From: Pelomonas caseinilytica
GTDB lineage: Bacteria > Pseudomonadota > Gammaproteobacteria > Burkholderiales > Burkholderiaceae_C
DNA length: 64,000 nt
NCBI RefSeq assembly: GCF_021353235.1
Contig: NZ_JAJTWT010000008.1
Coordinates: forward strand, 205,312 to 269,311
Reading direction: 5' to 3'
The position numbers and the translations under genes are program-made. Shown here piece after piece: positions 46,404 through 57,348 of the stretch. Every line of letters begins with the position of its first letter. Position 1 is the first letter of the stretch. Below the pieces are notes generated by a model. It did not search any database and was not told the DNA's origin. It worked only from the letters and a program-made list of their open reading frames with translations.

Positions 46404-46947
46404 AGCGAGTTCGCCAGCCCTGCAGCACGAGGCTGCTGTTATCGGGGCCGGAGACGGTGACGGTGATCTTGAGCGCGTCGCCGCTGGCGGCGCTGAGGGT
46501 GTCCAGCGACGCTGCGGCCACGGCCACGCTGGCGGTGTAGCCGGACAGTCCGGGCACCGGGGCGCCTGAAAAGTCGCTGATGCCGGCCATGGAAAAGCCC
46601 GCGTAGTCGTTGACGTTGTCGAAATAGTTGCTGGGACCGTAGCGGCTCTCGCCGGCCTCGGGGCCGAAGTTCTCGACGAGGGTGGCGCAGCCGGCGGCCG
46701 AACTGGCCGTTGCGACGTTGGCATCGTCAGGGTCGCACCACGTGAAGGGCATGACTTGGACCTCGCGCAGCAGCGATTCGGCGATGGCCAGTTGCTGGCG
46801 GCGGATCATGGGGTCGGCGCTCGCCACCGTCGCCGTGACGAAGACGCGCAGCATGGCCGCCAGCGCGATGCCGACGACGACGATGAAGAGCAGCAGCTCG
46901 ATCAGGGTCAAGCCCTCAGCGCGACGGGGACGAGGCATGTGCTTCAT
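46381..46947 (-). CDS. mshD: MshD-like prepilin
   Basis: This 188-residue protein has a prepilin leader MKHMPRPRRAEG followed by LTLIELLLFIVVVGIALAAML with Glu5. The segment VQVMPFTWCDPDDAN is characteristic of MshD/GspI-PilV-type minor pilins. The segment IRRQQLAIAESLLREV follows the N-terminal helix. A second in-frame ATG lies three codons downstream. The gene follows mshC by 28 bp. Confidence 0.85.
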   Translation of the reverse strand: MKHMPRPRRAEGLTLIELLLFIVVVGIALAAMLRVFVTATVASADPMIRRQQLAIAESLLREVQVMPFTWCDPDDANVATASSAAGCATLVENFGPEAGESRYGPSNYFDNVNDYAGFSMAGISDFSGAPVPGLSGYTASVAVAAASLDTLSAASGDALKITVTVSGPDNSSLVLQGWRTRYAPNSPF

Positions 46948-46975
46948 GCTAGCCGAGCGGTTCAGCCGTCAAGCC

Positions 46976-47479
46976 TCAAGGAAGGGGGTAGATGAGGCCC
47001 GTGTCCGCGGCAATGACGTAGGCCTGCGAGTAGCTGCTATGGGCCACGGTGACGGTCAAGTCGGCCGCGCTGCTGGTGGTCGTCGCCCCGCTGTTGGCAC
47101 TGTTGAAGGTGACGGTGCGGCTGCCTCCTTCGGCGATGCAGGGGCTTTCCGTGGCCGGGCAGGGCAGGGTGGCGATGGCCGTGCCGTTGCCGTAGGCCCA
47201 GCTGACGCCGGTGGCCGAGAGCGTCTCCACGATGGGGCGGCGCTGCTGCAGGGCCAGGCGCAGCATGGCCTGGTGGCGCGACTGCAGCTCGTCGCCAAAA
47301 GCACGCAGCCGCCACAGCGTCGTGTCCACCACCTTGGGGAGGGCGAACACCGCCAGGGCGGCTGTGATCACGATGACGAGGATGAGCTCGATCAGCGTGA
47401 AGCCGCGGCTGTGGCCGCGGTTCGGCAAGCCGGCCTGCCGGCGAGCCCATCCCGCGGCCAGGCGCGGGGAGAGCGGCAT
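46976..47479 (-). CDS. mshC: MshC-like prepilin
   Basis: This 167-residue protein has a long basic leader (MPLSPRLAAGWARRQAGLP) then SRGFTLIELILVIVITAALAVFALP, a canonical type IV prepilin helix. The C-terminal half is GspH/FimT-like with one Cys pair. It lies 3 bp after the major pilin stop, the usual place for mshC. It probably acts as a priming or accessory pilin. Confidence 0.85.
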   Translation of the reverse strand: MPLSPRLAAGWARRQAGLPNRGHSRGFTLIELILVIVITAALAVFALPKVVDTTLWRLRAFGDELQSRHQAMLRLALQQRRPIVETLSATGVSWAYGNGTAIATLPCPATESPCIAEGGSRTVTFNSANSGATTTSSAADLTVTVAHSSYSQAYVIAADTGLIYPLP

Positions 47480-47482
47480 GGA

Positions 47483-47875
47483 TCAGGCGATGCCGGTGGC
47501 CGTGAAGTTCGCGGTCTTGCCGTTGCCGGTGACCACGCAGTTCGTGACCGTGGACTCGGCCGTGATGGCGGCCGACGTGATCGTGAAGCCGGTGGGCAGG
47601 CCGGAGCCGGCCGTGCCGGTGTAGGACTGCATGGTCTTCTCGACGTCCTGGCAGTTGGCGATGGCCACGCCCTTGCTGCTGTTGGCCTTGCGGGAGGCGT
47701 AGTTGATGGCCGAGCCGGAACTTAGCGCGCCGGCGATGCCGTTGACGGCGGCCTGCTTGGCGTCGTCGTCGACGTTGACGAACTTGGGCAGGGCCACGGC
47801 GGCCAGCACGCCCAGGATGACGATGACCATCACCAGTTCGATGAGCGTGAAGCCGGTTTGACGCGATTTGTTCAT
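47483..47875 (-). CDS. mshA: MSHA-type major pilin
   Basis: This 130-residue protein has the short leader MNKSRQTG and the mature start FTLIELVMVIVILGVLAAVALPKFV, a textbook type IVa pilin. The C-terminal part has one disulfide pair (NCQDVEK ... TNCVVTG) forming the D-region. It is short compared with Vibrio MshA (about 170). AAGGA lies 8 bases before ATG 47875, and the separate leader region suggests its own promoter for high expression. Confidence 0.9.
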   Translation of the reverse strand: MNKSRQTGFTLIELVMVIVILGVLAAVALPKFVNVDDDAKQAAVNGIAGALSSGSAINYASRKANSSKGVAIANCQDVEKTMQSYTGTAGSGLPTGFTITSAAITAESTVTNCVVTGNGKTANFTATGIA

Positions 47876-48184
47876 TCGAGGGTCCTTCTGCGTCGTGCGC
47901 GGTGGTCCGGGAGTGCTACCACTATCGAACAGGGCCATCGCGGCGAGAAGTGAATAGCGCACGAGTTTCATGACGGCCCTCAACCGGCCCGCAATCCGTT
48001 GCAGGCTTCACACGCCGCCGTGCCGCGGCAGATGAAACGGATGCATGCGGGCCGAGCGCTGGGCCGCTCCCGAGCCGGCCCGCGCTGGCGATGCTTGCGG
48101 CTCAACGCCGCAAGCATCGCCCCCGCGGGGGGCGGACCAGACACGCGCCGCGTTCAGCGCGCGGGGCTGGGCCGGGGGCACACG
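47876..48184. promoter_or_regulatory. Region upstream of mshA (309 bp) with a palindromic repeat
   Basis: No gene is present. The part next to mshA (47876-48045) carries its ribosome site (AAGGA) and probably its promoter. The rest is the repeat at 48046-48183, which follows mshG. No confident sigma-54 (GG-N10-GC) or -35/-10 pair was identified. Confidence 0.35.
48046..48183 (-). repeat. Stop-associated palindromic repeat, full copy
   Basis: Read on the minus strand, the copy starts a few bases after the mshG stop codon with GCCCCCGGCCCAGCCCCGCG, nearly identical to the copy after EamA. It then has the GCGATGCTTGCGGC / GCCGCAAGCATCGC stem and the CGGGCCGG...CGGCCCG arm. It separates mshG from the pilin genes and may allow mshA to be expressed separately. 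Confidence 0.7.
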
Positions 48185-49414
48185 TCAACGCCCCATGGCC
48201 GCCTGGCCCAGGTTCCACAGCGGCAGGAACACGCCCAGGGCCAGCACCAGCACCAGTGCGCCGATGACGGCCAGCAGGATGGGCTCGATGGCGGCCGACA
48301 GGCCCTTGATGGCGTAGTCGGTCTCGCGTTCGTACATGTGGGCGATCTCGGTCATGAGCGTGTCGAGCTCGCCGGTCTCTTCGCCGACGGCGATCATCTG
48401 CAGCACGATGGGCGTGAACACCCCGGTGGCCGTGGCGCAGCGCGAGATGCTCTCGCCGCGTTCGACGCCGTCGCGCATCTGCTCGATGCGAGCGCCGATG
48501 TAGGCGTTGTCCACGGTCTGCGCCACCACCGTCATCGCTTGGCTGATGGGCACGCCGGCACTGCTGGCCAGGGCGAAGCTGCGGGCGAAGCGGGCCAGCG
48601 TCGCCTTCAGCACGATGTTGCCGGCGATGGGCAGGCGCAGCTTGAAGCGATCCCAGGCATAACGCCCCGTCGGCGTGGCAATCCAGTTGCGCCAGGCGAG
48701 GACGGCTCCGATGGCGCCGGCCACGACCAGGGGCCACCACTTGACCGTCCAGCCGGAGAAGCCGAGCAGGATGCGCGTCATCAGCGGCAGCTCGGTCTTG
48801 AAGTGGGCGAAGACGTCGGCGAACTTGGGCAGCACGAAGAGGTTGATGACGACGAGGGCGATGCCCATCGCGACGAGCACCATGGCCGGATAGCGCAGGG
48901 CCTGCTTGATGCGGGCGCGGATGTCGAGTTCGAACTCCAGATGCTCGGACAGGCGCTGGAAGACTTCCGTCAGCCGGCCGGTCAGCTCGCCGACGCGGGT
49001 CATGGCGACGTAGAAGCTGCTGAAGACGCCGGGGTGGCGGGAAAAGGCGGTGGCCAGCTCGCGCCCCTGGTCGAGGCTGGCGCGGACGTCCTGCAGCAGC
49101 TCCACGATGCCGGGGTGGCTCGTGGACGCCTCCAGGCCGGCCAGGGCGCGCAGGATGGGCACGCCGGCCTTTTGCAGCGTGTAGAGCTGGCGGGTCAGCA
49201 CCAGGGCATCTTCCTGGGTGATGGGCTTGGCGAGCAGGGCCTCCAGCCAGTTGCGCCCGCCGGCCGCGCTGACCGCCTCGGTCGTCGCCTCGATGCTGAC
49301 GGGCACGACGCCGCCGGCCATCAGCTGCGCGGCCACGGCGTCGCTGCTAGCGGCATCGACGACGCCTTCGACGAGTTCACCCCGCCCGTTGCGGCCCTTG
49401 AAGGCGAAGTTCAT
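48185..49414 (-). CDS. mshG: MshG (PilC/GspF-type) inner-membrane platform protein
   Basis: This 409-residue polytopic protein has two T2SSF domains (about 70-190 and 270-395). Markers include TRQLYTLQKAGVPILRAL, GVFSSFYVAMTRVGELTGRL and GVFTPIVLQMIAVGEETGELD. Three membrane segments are expected. It is the rotor-like platform moved by the MshE ATPase. I chose ATG 49414; upstream in-frame codons derive from the CACAGAG repeat. Confidence 0.92.
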   Translation of the reverse strand: MNFAFKGRNGRGELVEGVVDAASSDAVAAQLMAGGVVPVSIEATTEAVSAAGGRNWLEALLAKPITQEDALVLTRQLYTLQKAGVPILRALAGLEASTSHPGIVELLQDVRASLDQGRELATAFSRHPGVFSSFYVAMTRVGELTGRLTEVFQRLSEHLEFELDIRARIKQALRYPAMVLVAMGIALVVINLFVLPKFADVFAHFKTELPLMTRILLGFSGWTVKWWPLVVAGAIGAVLAWRNWIATPTGRYAWDRFKLRLPIAGNIVLKATLARFARSFALASSAGVPISQAMTVVAQTVDNAYIGARIEQMRDGVERGESISRCATATGVFTPIVLQMIAVGEETGELDTLMTEIAHMYERETDYAIKGLSAAIEPILLAVIGALVLVLALGVFLPLWNLGQAAMGR

Positions 49415-49430
49415 GGCCTGGCCCGGCAAA

Positions 49431-49514
49431 GACAAACACAGCCACAGAGGCACAGAGACACAGAGAGGGCGTCATGGCGCGGCCTCCGTGTCTCTGTGCC
49501 TCTGTGGCTTTGTT
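49431..49514. repeat. CACAGAG/CTCTGTG hairpin repeat, copy 2
   Basis: AACACAGCCACAGAGGCACA and its inverted counterpart TGTGCCTCTGTGGCTTTGTT flank a short centre. It forms a long hairpin between mshE and mshG and is nearly the same as the copy at 5737. Confidence 0.8.
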
Positions 49515-49520
49515 TGGATT

Positions 49521-51251
49521 TCATTCAGCGTCGACGCTGATGCGGACGGCTTCGGCGAGCGAGGTCTTGCCCTCGCGCACCAGGGCCAGGCTGCGGTCGG
49601 CGAGGGTCTTGCCCTTGAGGGCGCGGCGCGCCGCCGTGAGGAAGGCGCCGGCGTCGCTGCGCTGGATGGCCAGGGCCATGTCGGGGTCGAGTTCCAGCAT
49701 CTCGTAGATGCCGCGCCGGCCCTGGTAGCCGGTGCCGTTGCACTCGGCGCAGCCCCGGCCCTTGACGCTGTCCACGGGGGCGGGCGCCTCGCCGTTCAAG
49801 GCCATCACCTCGTTGATCCAGGCCTGCTCCTGGGGCGTGGCATGGTGAGGTTCGGCGCAATGCTTGCAGACGCCGCGCAGCAGGCGCTGGGCCAGCACGG
49901 CCTGCAGCGAGGTGGCCACCATGAAAGGCGGCGCGGCCATGTCCAGCAGCCGGAAGGGCGTGGAGATGGTGTCCTTGGTGTGCAGGGTGCTGAGCAGCAG
50001 GTGGCCGGTGATGGCCGCACGCAGGCCGATCTCGGCGGTCTCGGCGTCGCGCATCTCGCCGACGAGGATGACGTCCGGGTCCTGGCGAAGGGCGGCGCGC
50101 AGCACCTTGGCGAAGCTGAGGTCGATCCTCTCGTTGACTTGCACCTGCGTCAGGCCCGGCAGGCGGTATTCGATGGGGTCTTCGGCCGTGATGATCTTGA
50201 GCTTCTCGGAGTCCAGCTCGGCCAGGGCGGCATAGAGGGTGGAGGTCTTGCCGGAGCCGGTGGGGCCGGTGACGAGGATCATGCCGGCATCGCGCGCCAG
50301 CAGCTCGCGGAAGCGCTTGAGCATGTCCTCGGGCATGCCGATCTGGTCGAGCCGGCGCAGCGCCGAGCCCTGGCCGAGCAGGCGCATGACGACGGATTCG
50401 CCGTACTGGCTGGGCATGGTGGACAGGCGCACGTCCAGGGTGCGGTCGGACAGGCGCAGCGTGAAGCGGCCGTCCTGGGGCAGGCGCTTCTCGGAGATGT
50501 CCAGGCCGGCCATCAGCTTCAGGCGCTGCGCCAGGGCCGGGGCGATGCGCTTGTCGGCCTGGGTCAGGGTCTGCAGCAGGCCGTCGACGCGGTTGCGGAT
50601 CAGCAGCTCGCCCTCTTGCGGCTCGATGTGGACGTCGGAGGCGCCGGCCCGCGTGGCGTCCTCGAAGACGGACTGCAGCAGGCGCACGACCGGGGCGCCT
50701 TCCTGCCCGACGCTGGCCTGCAGGGTGCCGAAGTCGACGGCGTCGCCGATGTCCTTCTCCAGCGCCTTGGCCAGGCCGGAGATTTCGTCGCTGCGGCGGT
50801 AGTGCTTGTCGAAGACGGCCGGCAGCTGGCTGTCGGCCACCACGGCCATGGCCAGGCGGCGCTTGAGGATCTTGGCCAGCTCGTCGAAGCCGAAGAGGTC
50901 CAGCGGGTCGGCCATGGCGACGAGCAGGGTGTCGCCGCGCTCCTCCAGCACCACGGCCCGGAAGCGTCGCGCGGGCGTCTCGGGCAGCAGCCGCACCAGC
51001 TCGGTCTTGAGCGGAAAGGTCTTGAGGTTGACGAAGGGCACGCGCAGCTGGCGGGCCAGCACGTGGGCCAGGGCCTCCTCGGTGATGAGGTTGGCCTCGA
51101 TGAGGATGCGGCCGAGCTTCTTGCCGGTGGCACGCTGCAGCTCCAGGGCCTGGCCGAGCTGCTCGGCCGAGATCAGCTGCTGCTCGACGAGGACGTCGCC
51201 GAGGCGGAGCTTGGGGCGAGGGGCGGCGGCGGTGTCGGTGGTTTCGGCCAT
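49521..51251 (-). CDS. mshE: MshE-type extension ATPase with c-di-GMP-binding N-domain
   Basis: This 576-residue GspE/PilB ATPase starts with an MshEN domain. Two RLGxxL-type motifs (R16 LGDVL; K45 LGRIL) are spaced 29 residues apart, each followed by a QL/EAL-containing helix, the form that binds c-di-GMP in Vibrio MshE. Then come Walker A VTGPTGSGKTSTLYAAL (about 335), the Asp and His boxes (LSTLHTKDT), Walker B and a four-Cys zinc site (CKHC ... CAEC). It powers pilus extension. I chose ATG 51251; the repeat lies upstream. Confidence 0.93.
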   Translation of the reverse strand: MAETTDTAAAPRPKLRLGDVLVEQQLISAEQLGQALELQRATGKKLGRILIEANLITEEALAHVLARQLRVPFVNLKTFPLKTELVRLLPETPARRFRAVVLEERGDTLLVAMADPLDLFGFDELAKILKRRLAMAVVADSQLPAVFDKHYRRSDEISGLAKALEKDIGDAVDFGTLQASVGQEGAPVVRLLQSVFEDATRAGASDVHIEPQEGELLIRNRVDGLLQTLTQADKRIAPALAQRLKLMAGLDISEKRLPQDGRFTLRLSDRTLDVRLSTMPSQYGESVVMRLLGQGSALRRLDQIGMPEDMLKRFRELLARDAGMILVTGPTGSGKTSTLYAALAELDSEKLKIITAEDPIEYRLPGLTQVQVNERIDLSFAKVLRAALRQDPDVILVGEMRDAETAEIGLRAAITGHLLLSTLHTKDTISTPFRLLDMAAPPFMVATSLQAVLAQRLLRGVCKHCAEPHHATPQEQAWINEVMALNGEAPAPVDSVKGRGCAECNGTGYQGRRGIYEMLELDPDMALAIQRSDAGAFLTAARRALKGKTLADRSLALVREGKTSLAEAVRISVDAE

Positions 51252-51271
51252 CGGCAAGTCAGTGGAGAAAT

Positions 51272-51350
51272 GCAACCACGGAGGCACGGAGGCACACAAG
51301 CCGAGGGATGGCTTCCTCGCTGTGTCTCTGTGACTCTGTGGCTGTGCTGA
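51272..51350. repeat. CACAGAG/CTCTGTG hairpin repeat, copy 3 (diverged)
   Basis: ACCACGGAGGCACGGAGGCA faces GTGTCTCTGTGACTCTGTGG. The arms are more diverged than in copies 1 and 2, with G for A changes in one arm. It lies between the large ATPase and mshE. Confidence 0.7.
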
Positions 51351-51356
51351 ATGTCT

Positions 51357-53891
<2,535 letters not shown>

Positions 53892-54008
53892 GAGTGGGCG
53901 TGTGCAGGGGTGGGTGGATTATGGAGGCCCGCCCGCGGCCGACTTCACCGAAAAACACCGGGGTAGCGGCCTCGTTTCAACTCGGTCGCGCGACCCGGCC
54001 GCTTTGGT

Positions 54009-54014
54009 CAGAAT
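54009..54014 (+). promoter_or_regulatory. Leaderless -10 box of pcp
   Basis: CAGAAT ends 7 bases before ATG 54022. No ribosome site is present. This is the same geometry as at ligA, the Ada-AlkA gene and the histidine kinase gene. Confidence 0.4.
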
Positions 54015-54021
54015 CGAGCCC

Positions 54022-54675
54022 ATGAACATCCTGCTCACCGGCTTCGAGCCCTTCGGCGGCGAGGCCATCAATCCGTCCTGGGAAGTGGCCCGTTCCCTGC
54101 ACAACCAGGTGATCGCCGGTGCCACCGTGCATTCGCGTTGCCTGCCGACCGTCTTCGGCGAGGCGCCGCGGGTGCTCGCCGAGGCGATCTCGGTGGTGAG
54201 GCCGGACCTGGTGCTCGCCCTCGGCCTGGCCAGCGGCCGGGCTGACGTGTCCATCGAGCGGGTGGCGGTCAACCTCATCGATGCCCGCATCGCCGACAAC
54301 GCCGGCGCCCGGCCGCGGGACGTGCCGGTGCGTGCCGATGCGCCGGCCGCCTATTTCTCGACCTTGCCCGTCAAGGCGCTGCTCCACGGGTTGCGCGCGG
54401 CGGGGCACCCAGCCAGCCTGTCGCTGTCGGCCGGCGCCTTCGTCTGCAACCAGGTCTTCTTCGAGCTGCAGCACCATCTCGCCGGTCGCGGCGTGAAAAG
54501 CGGCTTCATCCACCTGCCGGCCCTGCCGGAGCAGGCGGCGCGCACCGTGCCGACGGTGCCGAGCATGGGACTGGGCGCGCAGATCGACGCGGTGCGCCTG
54601 GCGCTGGCGATCGCGCTGTCGGGCGACGAGGACCCGGCGCTGGCCGGCACCGACGAAGGCTCGCCGACGAGCTGA
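54022..54675 (+). CDS. pcp: Pyroglutamyl-peptidase I
   Basis: This 217-residue cysteine peptidase (family C15) removes N-terminal pyroglutamate from peptides. The start MNILLTGFEPFGGEAINPSW is the family signature. The catalytic Cys is in AGAFVCNQVFFELQH, the His in SGFIHLPALPEQA, and the Glu in RADVSIERVAVNL. It is cytoplasmic. Its stop is 1 bp from that of the convergent anti-sigma gene. Confidence 0.94.
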   Translation: MNILLTGFEPFGGEAINPSWEVARSLHNQVIAGATVHSRCLPTVFGEAPRVLAEAISVVRPDLVLALGLASGRADVSIERVAVNLIDARIADNAGARPRDVPVRADAPAAYFSTLPVKALLHGLRAAGHPASLSLSAGAFVCNQVFFELQHHLAGRGVKSGFIHLPALPEQAARTVPTVPSMGLGAQIDAVRLALAIALSGDEDPALAGTDEGSPTS

Positions 54676-54676
54676 T

Positions 54677-54862
54677 TCAGTCGCCGGACGAATACTGCCG
54701 CCAGCGCGCGCTGGCCTGGCGCATCAGCTCCACCTGGCGGGCGAAGCGGCGGCAGTTGCTGCACATGCGGTGATGCAGGCGCAGCGCCAGGCGTTCGGCC
54801 AGCGGCAGGCTGCGGTCCTCGGCCTGCAGCGTGAGCCGCGTGGCATCGCGGCAGGTGATCAT
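54677..54862 (-). CDS. Small zinc-finger anti-sigma factor
   Basis: This 61-residue protein has a ZAS-type zinc site HHRMCSNC (HX3CX2C) in the middle and MITCRDATRLTLQAEDR at the start. No membrane helix is seen, so it is soluble, unlike most zf-HC2 anti-sigma factors. It lies 8 bp after the ECF sigma gene and should bind that sigma factor. Zinc-type sites of this kind can respond to thiol oxidation or metals, which fits a copper-linked operon. The start ATG 54862 is the most likely. Confidence 0.75.
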   Translation of the reverse strand: MITCRDATRLTLQAEDRSLPLAERLALRLHHRMCSNCRRFARQVELMRQASARWRQYSSGD

Positions 54863-54870
54863 CGGCTTGA

Positions 54871-55452
54871 TCAATTCGCCCCTCCAGCGGCGGTCGAACC
54901 GAACCAGCCGGCCTGCAGGCACTCCCGCAGCCTCAGCCGCGCCCGGTGCAGCATGACCCACAGGTTGGTCGGCGTGATGGCGAGCTCCTTACAGATCTCG
55001 TCGGACTCCAGCTCCAGCCATTCGCGCATCATGAACAGGCGCCCCTGCTGGCCGGGCAGCTTCTCGACGCAGGCTTCCAGCACCTTCATGAAGTCCATCT
55101 GGCGCAGGGCGTCCTCGGGGTTGCTCCAGTCATGCTGGGTCTCGCGCCAGTGGCCATCGGCGGCGAACAGCAGCTCGTCGAGATCCTGGGCGTCGTCTTC
55201 GCTGGCCGTGGTGGACAGCTCGCGGCTGTTCTTGCGGATCTGGTCCACCAGCTTGTGCTTGAGGATGCCGATGAGCCAGGTCTTGAGCTGGCTCTGGCCG
55301 GCGAAGGACTGCGGTTTCTCGAGGGCCGCCAGCAGGCACTCGGAGACGGCGTCCTCGGCCCAGGCGGGGTTGCGCAACTGCAACCGGGCGTATTTGAGCA
55401 GCACCGGGCGCAGGGCTTCGATCTGGCGGCAGTAGTCCGGAGGGGCGGTCAT
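54871..55452 (-). CDS. ECF sigma factor of the bufferin locus
   Basis: This 193-residue protein has sigma region 2 (about 10-75, NPAWAEDAVSECLLAAL and LKTWLIGILKHKLVDQIRKNSR), an acidic linker (about 83-110) and region 4 with a helix-turn-helix (LESDEICKELAITPTNLWVMLHRARLRLRECL). It is divergent from bufA and followed by its anti-sigma gene. It probably directs transcription of bufABCD and itself. Proteobacterial bufferin operons are often under an ECF sigma factor, such as Caulobacter SigF. Confidence 0.9.
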   Translation of the reverse strand: MTAPPDYCRQIEALRPVLLKYARLQLRNPAWAEDAVSECLLAALEKPQSFAGQSQLKTWLIGILKHKLVDQIRKNSRELSTTASEDDAQDLDELLFAADGHWRETQHDWSNPEDALRQMDFMKVLEACVEKLPGQQGRLFMMREWLELESDEICKELAITPTNLWVMLHRARLRLRECLQAGWFGSTAAGGAN

Positions 55453-55464
55453 GGCGCAGGCAGT

Positions 55465-55490
55465 GTAAGGACGTGGCGGCGTCTTGCGAC
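55465..55490 (+). promoter_or_regulatory. Candidate ECF-type promoter of bufABCD
   Basis: GTAAGG (55465-55470), 16 bases, then CGAC (55487-55490) resembles the GTAACC-N16-CGAA type reported for Caulobacter SigF. It would give a leader of about 55 nt to the bufA ATG. It is the only such pair I noticed in this 99-bp gap. Confidence 0.4.
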
Positions 55491-55551
55491 TTGGGTGTCG
55501 CCGCCGCATCATCGGCCGCCTTTCAACCCTCAAGCTTTTGGAGAGCTGTCC

Positions 55552-55827
55552 ATGAAGACCCAGACCCTCGTTTCCTCCGCCCTCGCCGCCGCCCTGTCCC
55601 TGGGCCTCGTCGCCCAGGCCGAGGCCCAGGACAAGGCCAAGGAAAAGTGCTTCGGCATTGCCAAGGCCGGCCAGAACGATTGCGCCAACCTCAGCGGCAG
55701 CCACGCCTGCGCGGGCATGTCCAAGGTGGACAACGGCCCCGAGGAGTGGAAGTACGTCGCCAAGGGCAGCTGCAAGAGCGCCGGCGGCATGACGGCCGAC
55801 GAGGCCAAGGCCAAGCTGAAGAAGTAA
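55552..55827 (+). CDS. bufA: Bufferin precursor peptide BufA (DUF2282)
   Basis: This 91-residue precursor has a signal peptide ([20 protein letters not shown], cleaved before QDKAK). The mature core carries four Cys at 33, 44, 53 and 74 in [25 protein letters not shown] and GSCKSAGG. This matches DUF2282/BufA1. In bufferins, central Cys residues are converted to thiooxazoles by the MNIO enzyme, and the exported peptide binds copper. A GGAG site lies 8 bases before ATG 55552. The C-terminal tail [11 protein letters not shown] is Lys-rich. Confidence 0.9.
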   Translation: MKTQTLVSSALAAALSLGLVAQAEAQDKAKEKCFGIAKAGQNDCANLSGSHACAGMSKVDNGPEEWKYVAKGSCKSAGGMTADEAKAKLKK

Positions 55828-55831
55828 AACC

Positions 55832-56662
55832 TTGAGCGCCGCTCCCGTCGGCATCGGCTGGCGTCAGCCGCATTACGAGGCCCTGCTCGAGCGCCGGCCG
55901 GACCTCGGCTTCATCGAGGTCCATTCGGAGAACTTCTTCGCCGACGGCGGCGCGACGCTGGCCGTGCTGGAGGCCGGCCGCGGGGCCTATCCGGTCAGCC
56001 TGCACGGCGTCGGCCTGGCCCTCGGGTCGGCGGCGGGGCTGGACGGCTGGCATCTGGACCGGCTCGCGCGCCTGGCCGACCGCGTGCAGCCGGACTGGGT
56101 ATCCGACCACGCCAGCTTCGCGCGCGTGGGCTCGGGCCTGCACGCGGCCGACCTGCTGCCCATTCCCTTCGACGACGAATCGCTGGCGCTGATGGTGCGC
56201 CACGTCGACCAGGTGCAGCAGCGCCTGGGCCGGCGGATGCTGGTGGAGAACATCAGCGCCTACGTCGGCTGGGCGGGCGGCACGTTGGCCGAGCCCGAGT
56301 TCTTCAACGAGCTGACGCGCCGCAGCGGCTGCGGCCTGCTGCTGGATGTGAACAACGTGTTCGTCAATGCCCGCAATGCCGGCCATGCGCCTGCCGACGC
56401 GGCCCGCGAGGCCATGCGCTGGGTGGATGCCATCCGGCCGGGCAGCGTCGGCGAGATCCACCTCGCCGGCCACGGCGAACTGCCGGACGGCTTCGTCATC
56501 GACGATCACGGCAGCCGCGTGCGCGACGAGGTCTGGCAGGTCTACCGCCATGCGCTGGCGAGGCACGGCCCGGTGCCGACGCTGATCGAGTGGGACACGG
56601 CGGTGCCGGCCCTCGACGTGCTGCTCGACGAAGCCGCGCGAGCCCGGGCGGTGCAGGCATGA
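55832..56662 (+). CDS. bufB: MNIO (DUF692) RiPP-modifying enzyme BufB
   Basis: This 276-residue TIM-barrel iron oxidase has the DUF692 markers [66 protein letters not shown] and EIHLAGH. The His/Glu/Asp residues in these bind a multi-iron centre. It is expected to modify BufA cysteines. The start is an unusual TTG at 55832, 4 bp after bufA; no ATG or GTG precedes the conserved block. It is coupled to bufC by ATGA. Confidence 0.92.
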   Translation: MSAAPVGIGWRQPHYEALLERRPDLGFIEVHSENFFADGGATLAVLEAGRGAYPVSLHGVGLALGSAAGLDGWHLDRLARLADRVQPDWVSDHASFARVGSGLHAADLLPIPFDDESLALMVRHVDQVQQRLGRRMLVENISAYVGWAGGTLAEPEFFNELTRRSGCGLLLDVNNVFVNARNAGHAPADAAREAMRWVDAIRPGSVGEIHLAGHGELPDGFVIDDHGSRVRDEVWQVYRHALARHGPVPTLIEWDTAVPALDVLLDEAARARAVQA

Positions 56663-57348
56663 AGGCCGACCAACAGGCCTTCGTCGATGCGCTGCTGGGC
56701 CGCAGCCCGGCGCCGTCGTCGCTGACCGGCGGCGAGCGCGGCCTGGCGGCCTACCGCGACAACCTGAGGGCCTTGTCCGCCCAGGCCCTGGCCGTGCCCT
56801 TTCCACGGCTGCTGGAGGCGCTGGGCGAGGCGGATTTCGGCGTCCTGGCCTGGAGTTTCTGGCGCGCCCACCCGCCCGAACGTGGCGACCTCGCGCAGTG
56901 GGGCGGGGCACTCGAAGCCTTCCTGATCGAACGTGCCGGCGAAGCCTCGGGCCTGCCCGACCTGGCGCGGCTGGACTGGGCCCTGCACCGCGCCGAGCGC
57001 GCCGCGGACGCGGAGCTGGACGCCGGCTCGCTCGCCCGGCTCGGCGACACGCCGCCCGAGCAGCTCTGGCTGGCGTTGCGGCCGGGCGTGGCGGTGCTGG
57101 GCCAGCGGGACGGTCCCGTCCTCGTCTGGCGGCAGGGCTGGAAGGGCCAGTGGCTCGCCCTCTCGCCGGCCGAGGCGGCCTTCATGCAGGCCCTGCTCGA
57201 CGGGGTGAATCTTGCCGAGGCCCTGGTGAAAGGTTCGGCGCCCGAAGCCGACTTCGACTTCGGCGCCTGGCTGCAAGCCGCGCTGCGCCAGGCCTGGCTG
57301 AAAGAGGTCAGCACGGTGCCCCCTTTCCACAGCCCCTCGACACCATGA
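56659..57348 (+). CDS. bufC: DUF2063 partner protein BufC
   Basis: This 229-residue protein has the DUF2063 N-terminal helical domain ([37 protein letters not shown]), once called a putative DNA-binding domain, and a second domain of winged-helix type (about 150-229). In MNIO systems it serves as the precursor-recognition partner of the DUF692 enzyme. The ATG overlaps the bufB stop and the stop overlaps the bufD ATG. Confidence 0.9.
   Translation: MKADQQAFVDALLGRSPAPSSLTGGERGLAAYRDNLRALSAQALAVPFPRLLEALGEADFGVLAWSFWRAHPPERGDLAQWGGALEAFLIERAGEASGLPDLARLDWALHRAERAADAELDAGSLARLGDTPPEQLWLALRPGVAVLGQRDGPVLVWRQGWKGQWLALSPAEAAFMQALLDGVNLAEALVKGSAPEADFDFGAWLQAALRQAWLKEVSTVPPFHSPSTP

Noticed and set aside
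49431..51350. CACAGAG repeats as a CRISPR array
   Set aside because: The units are contiguous short blocks in inverted arms, with no unique spacers of constant length and no cas genes nearby.
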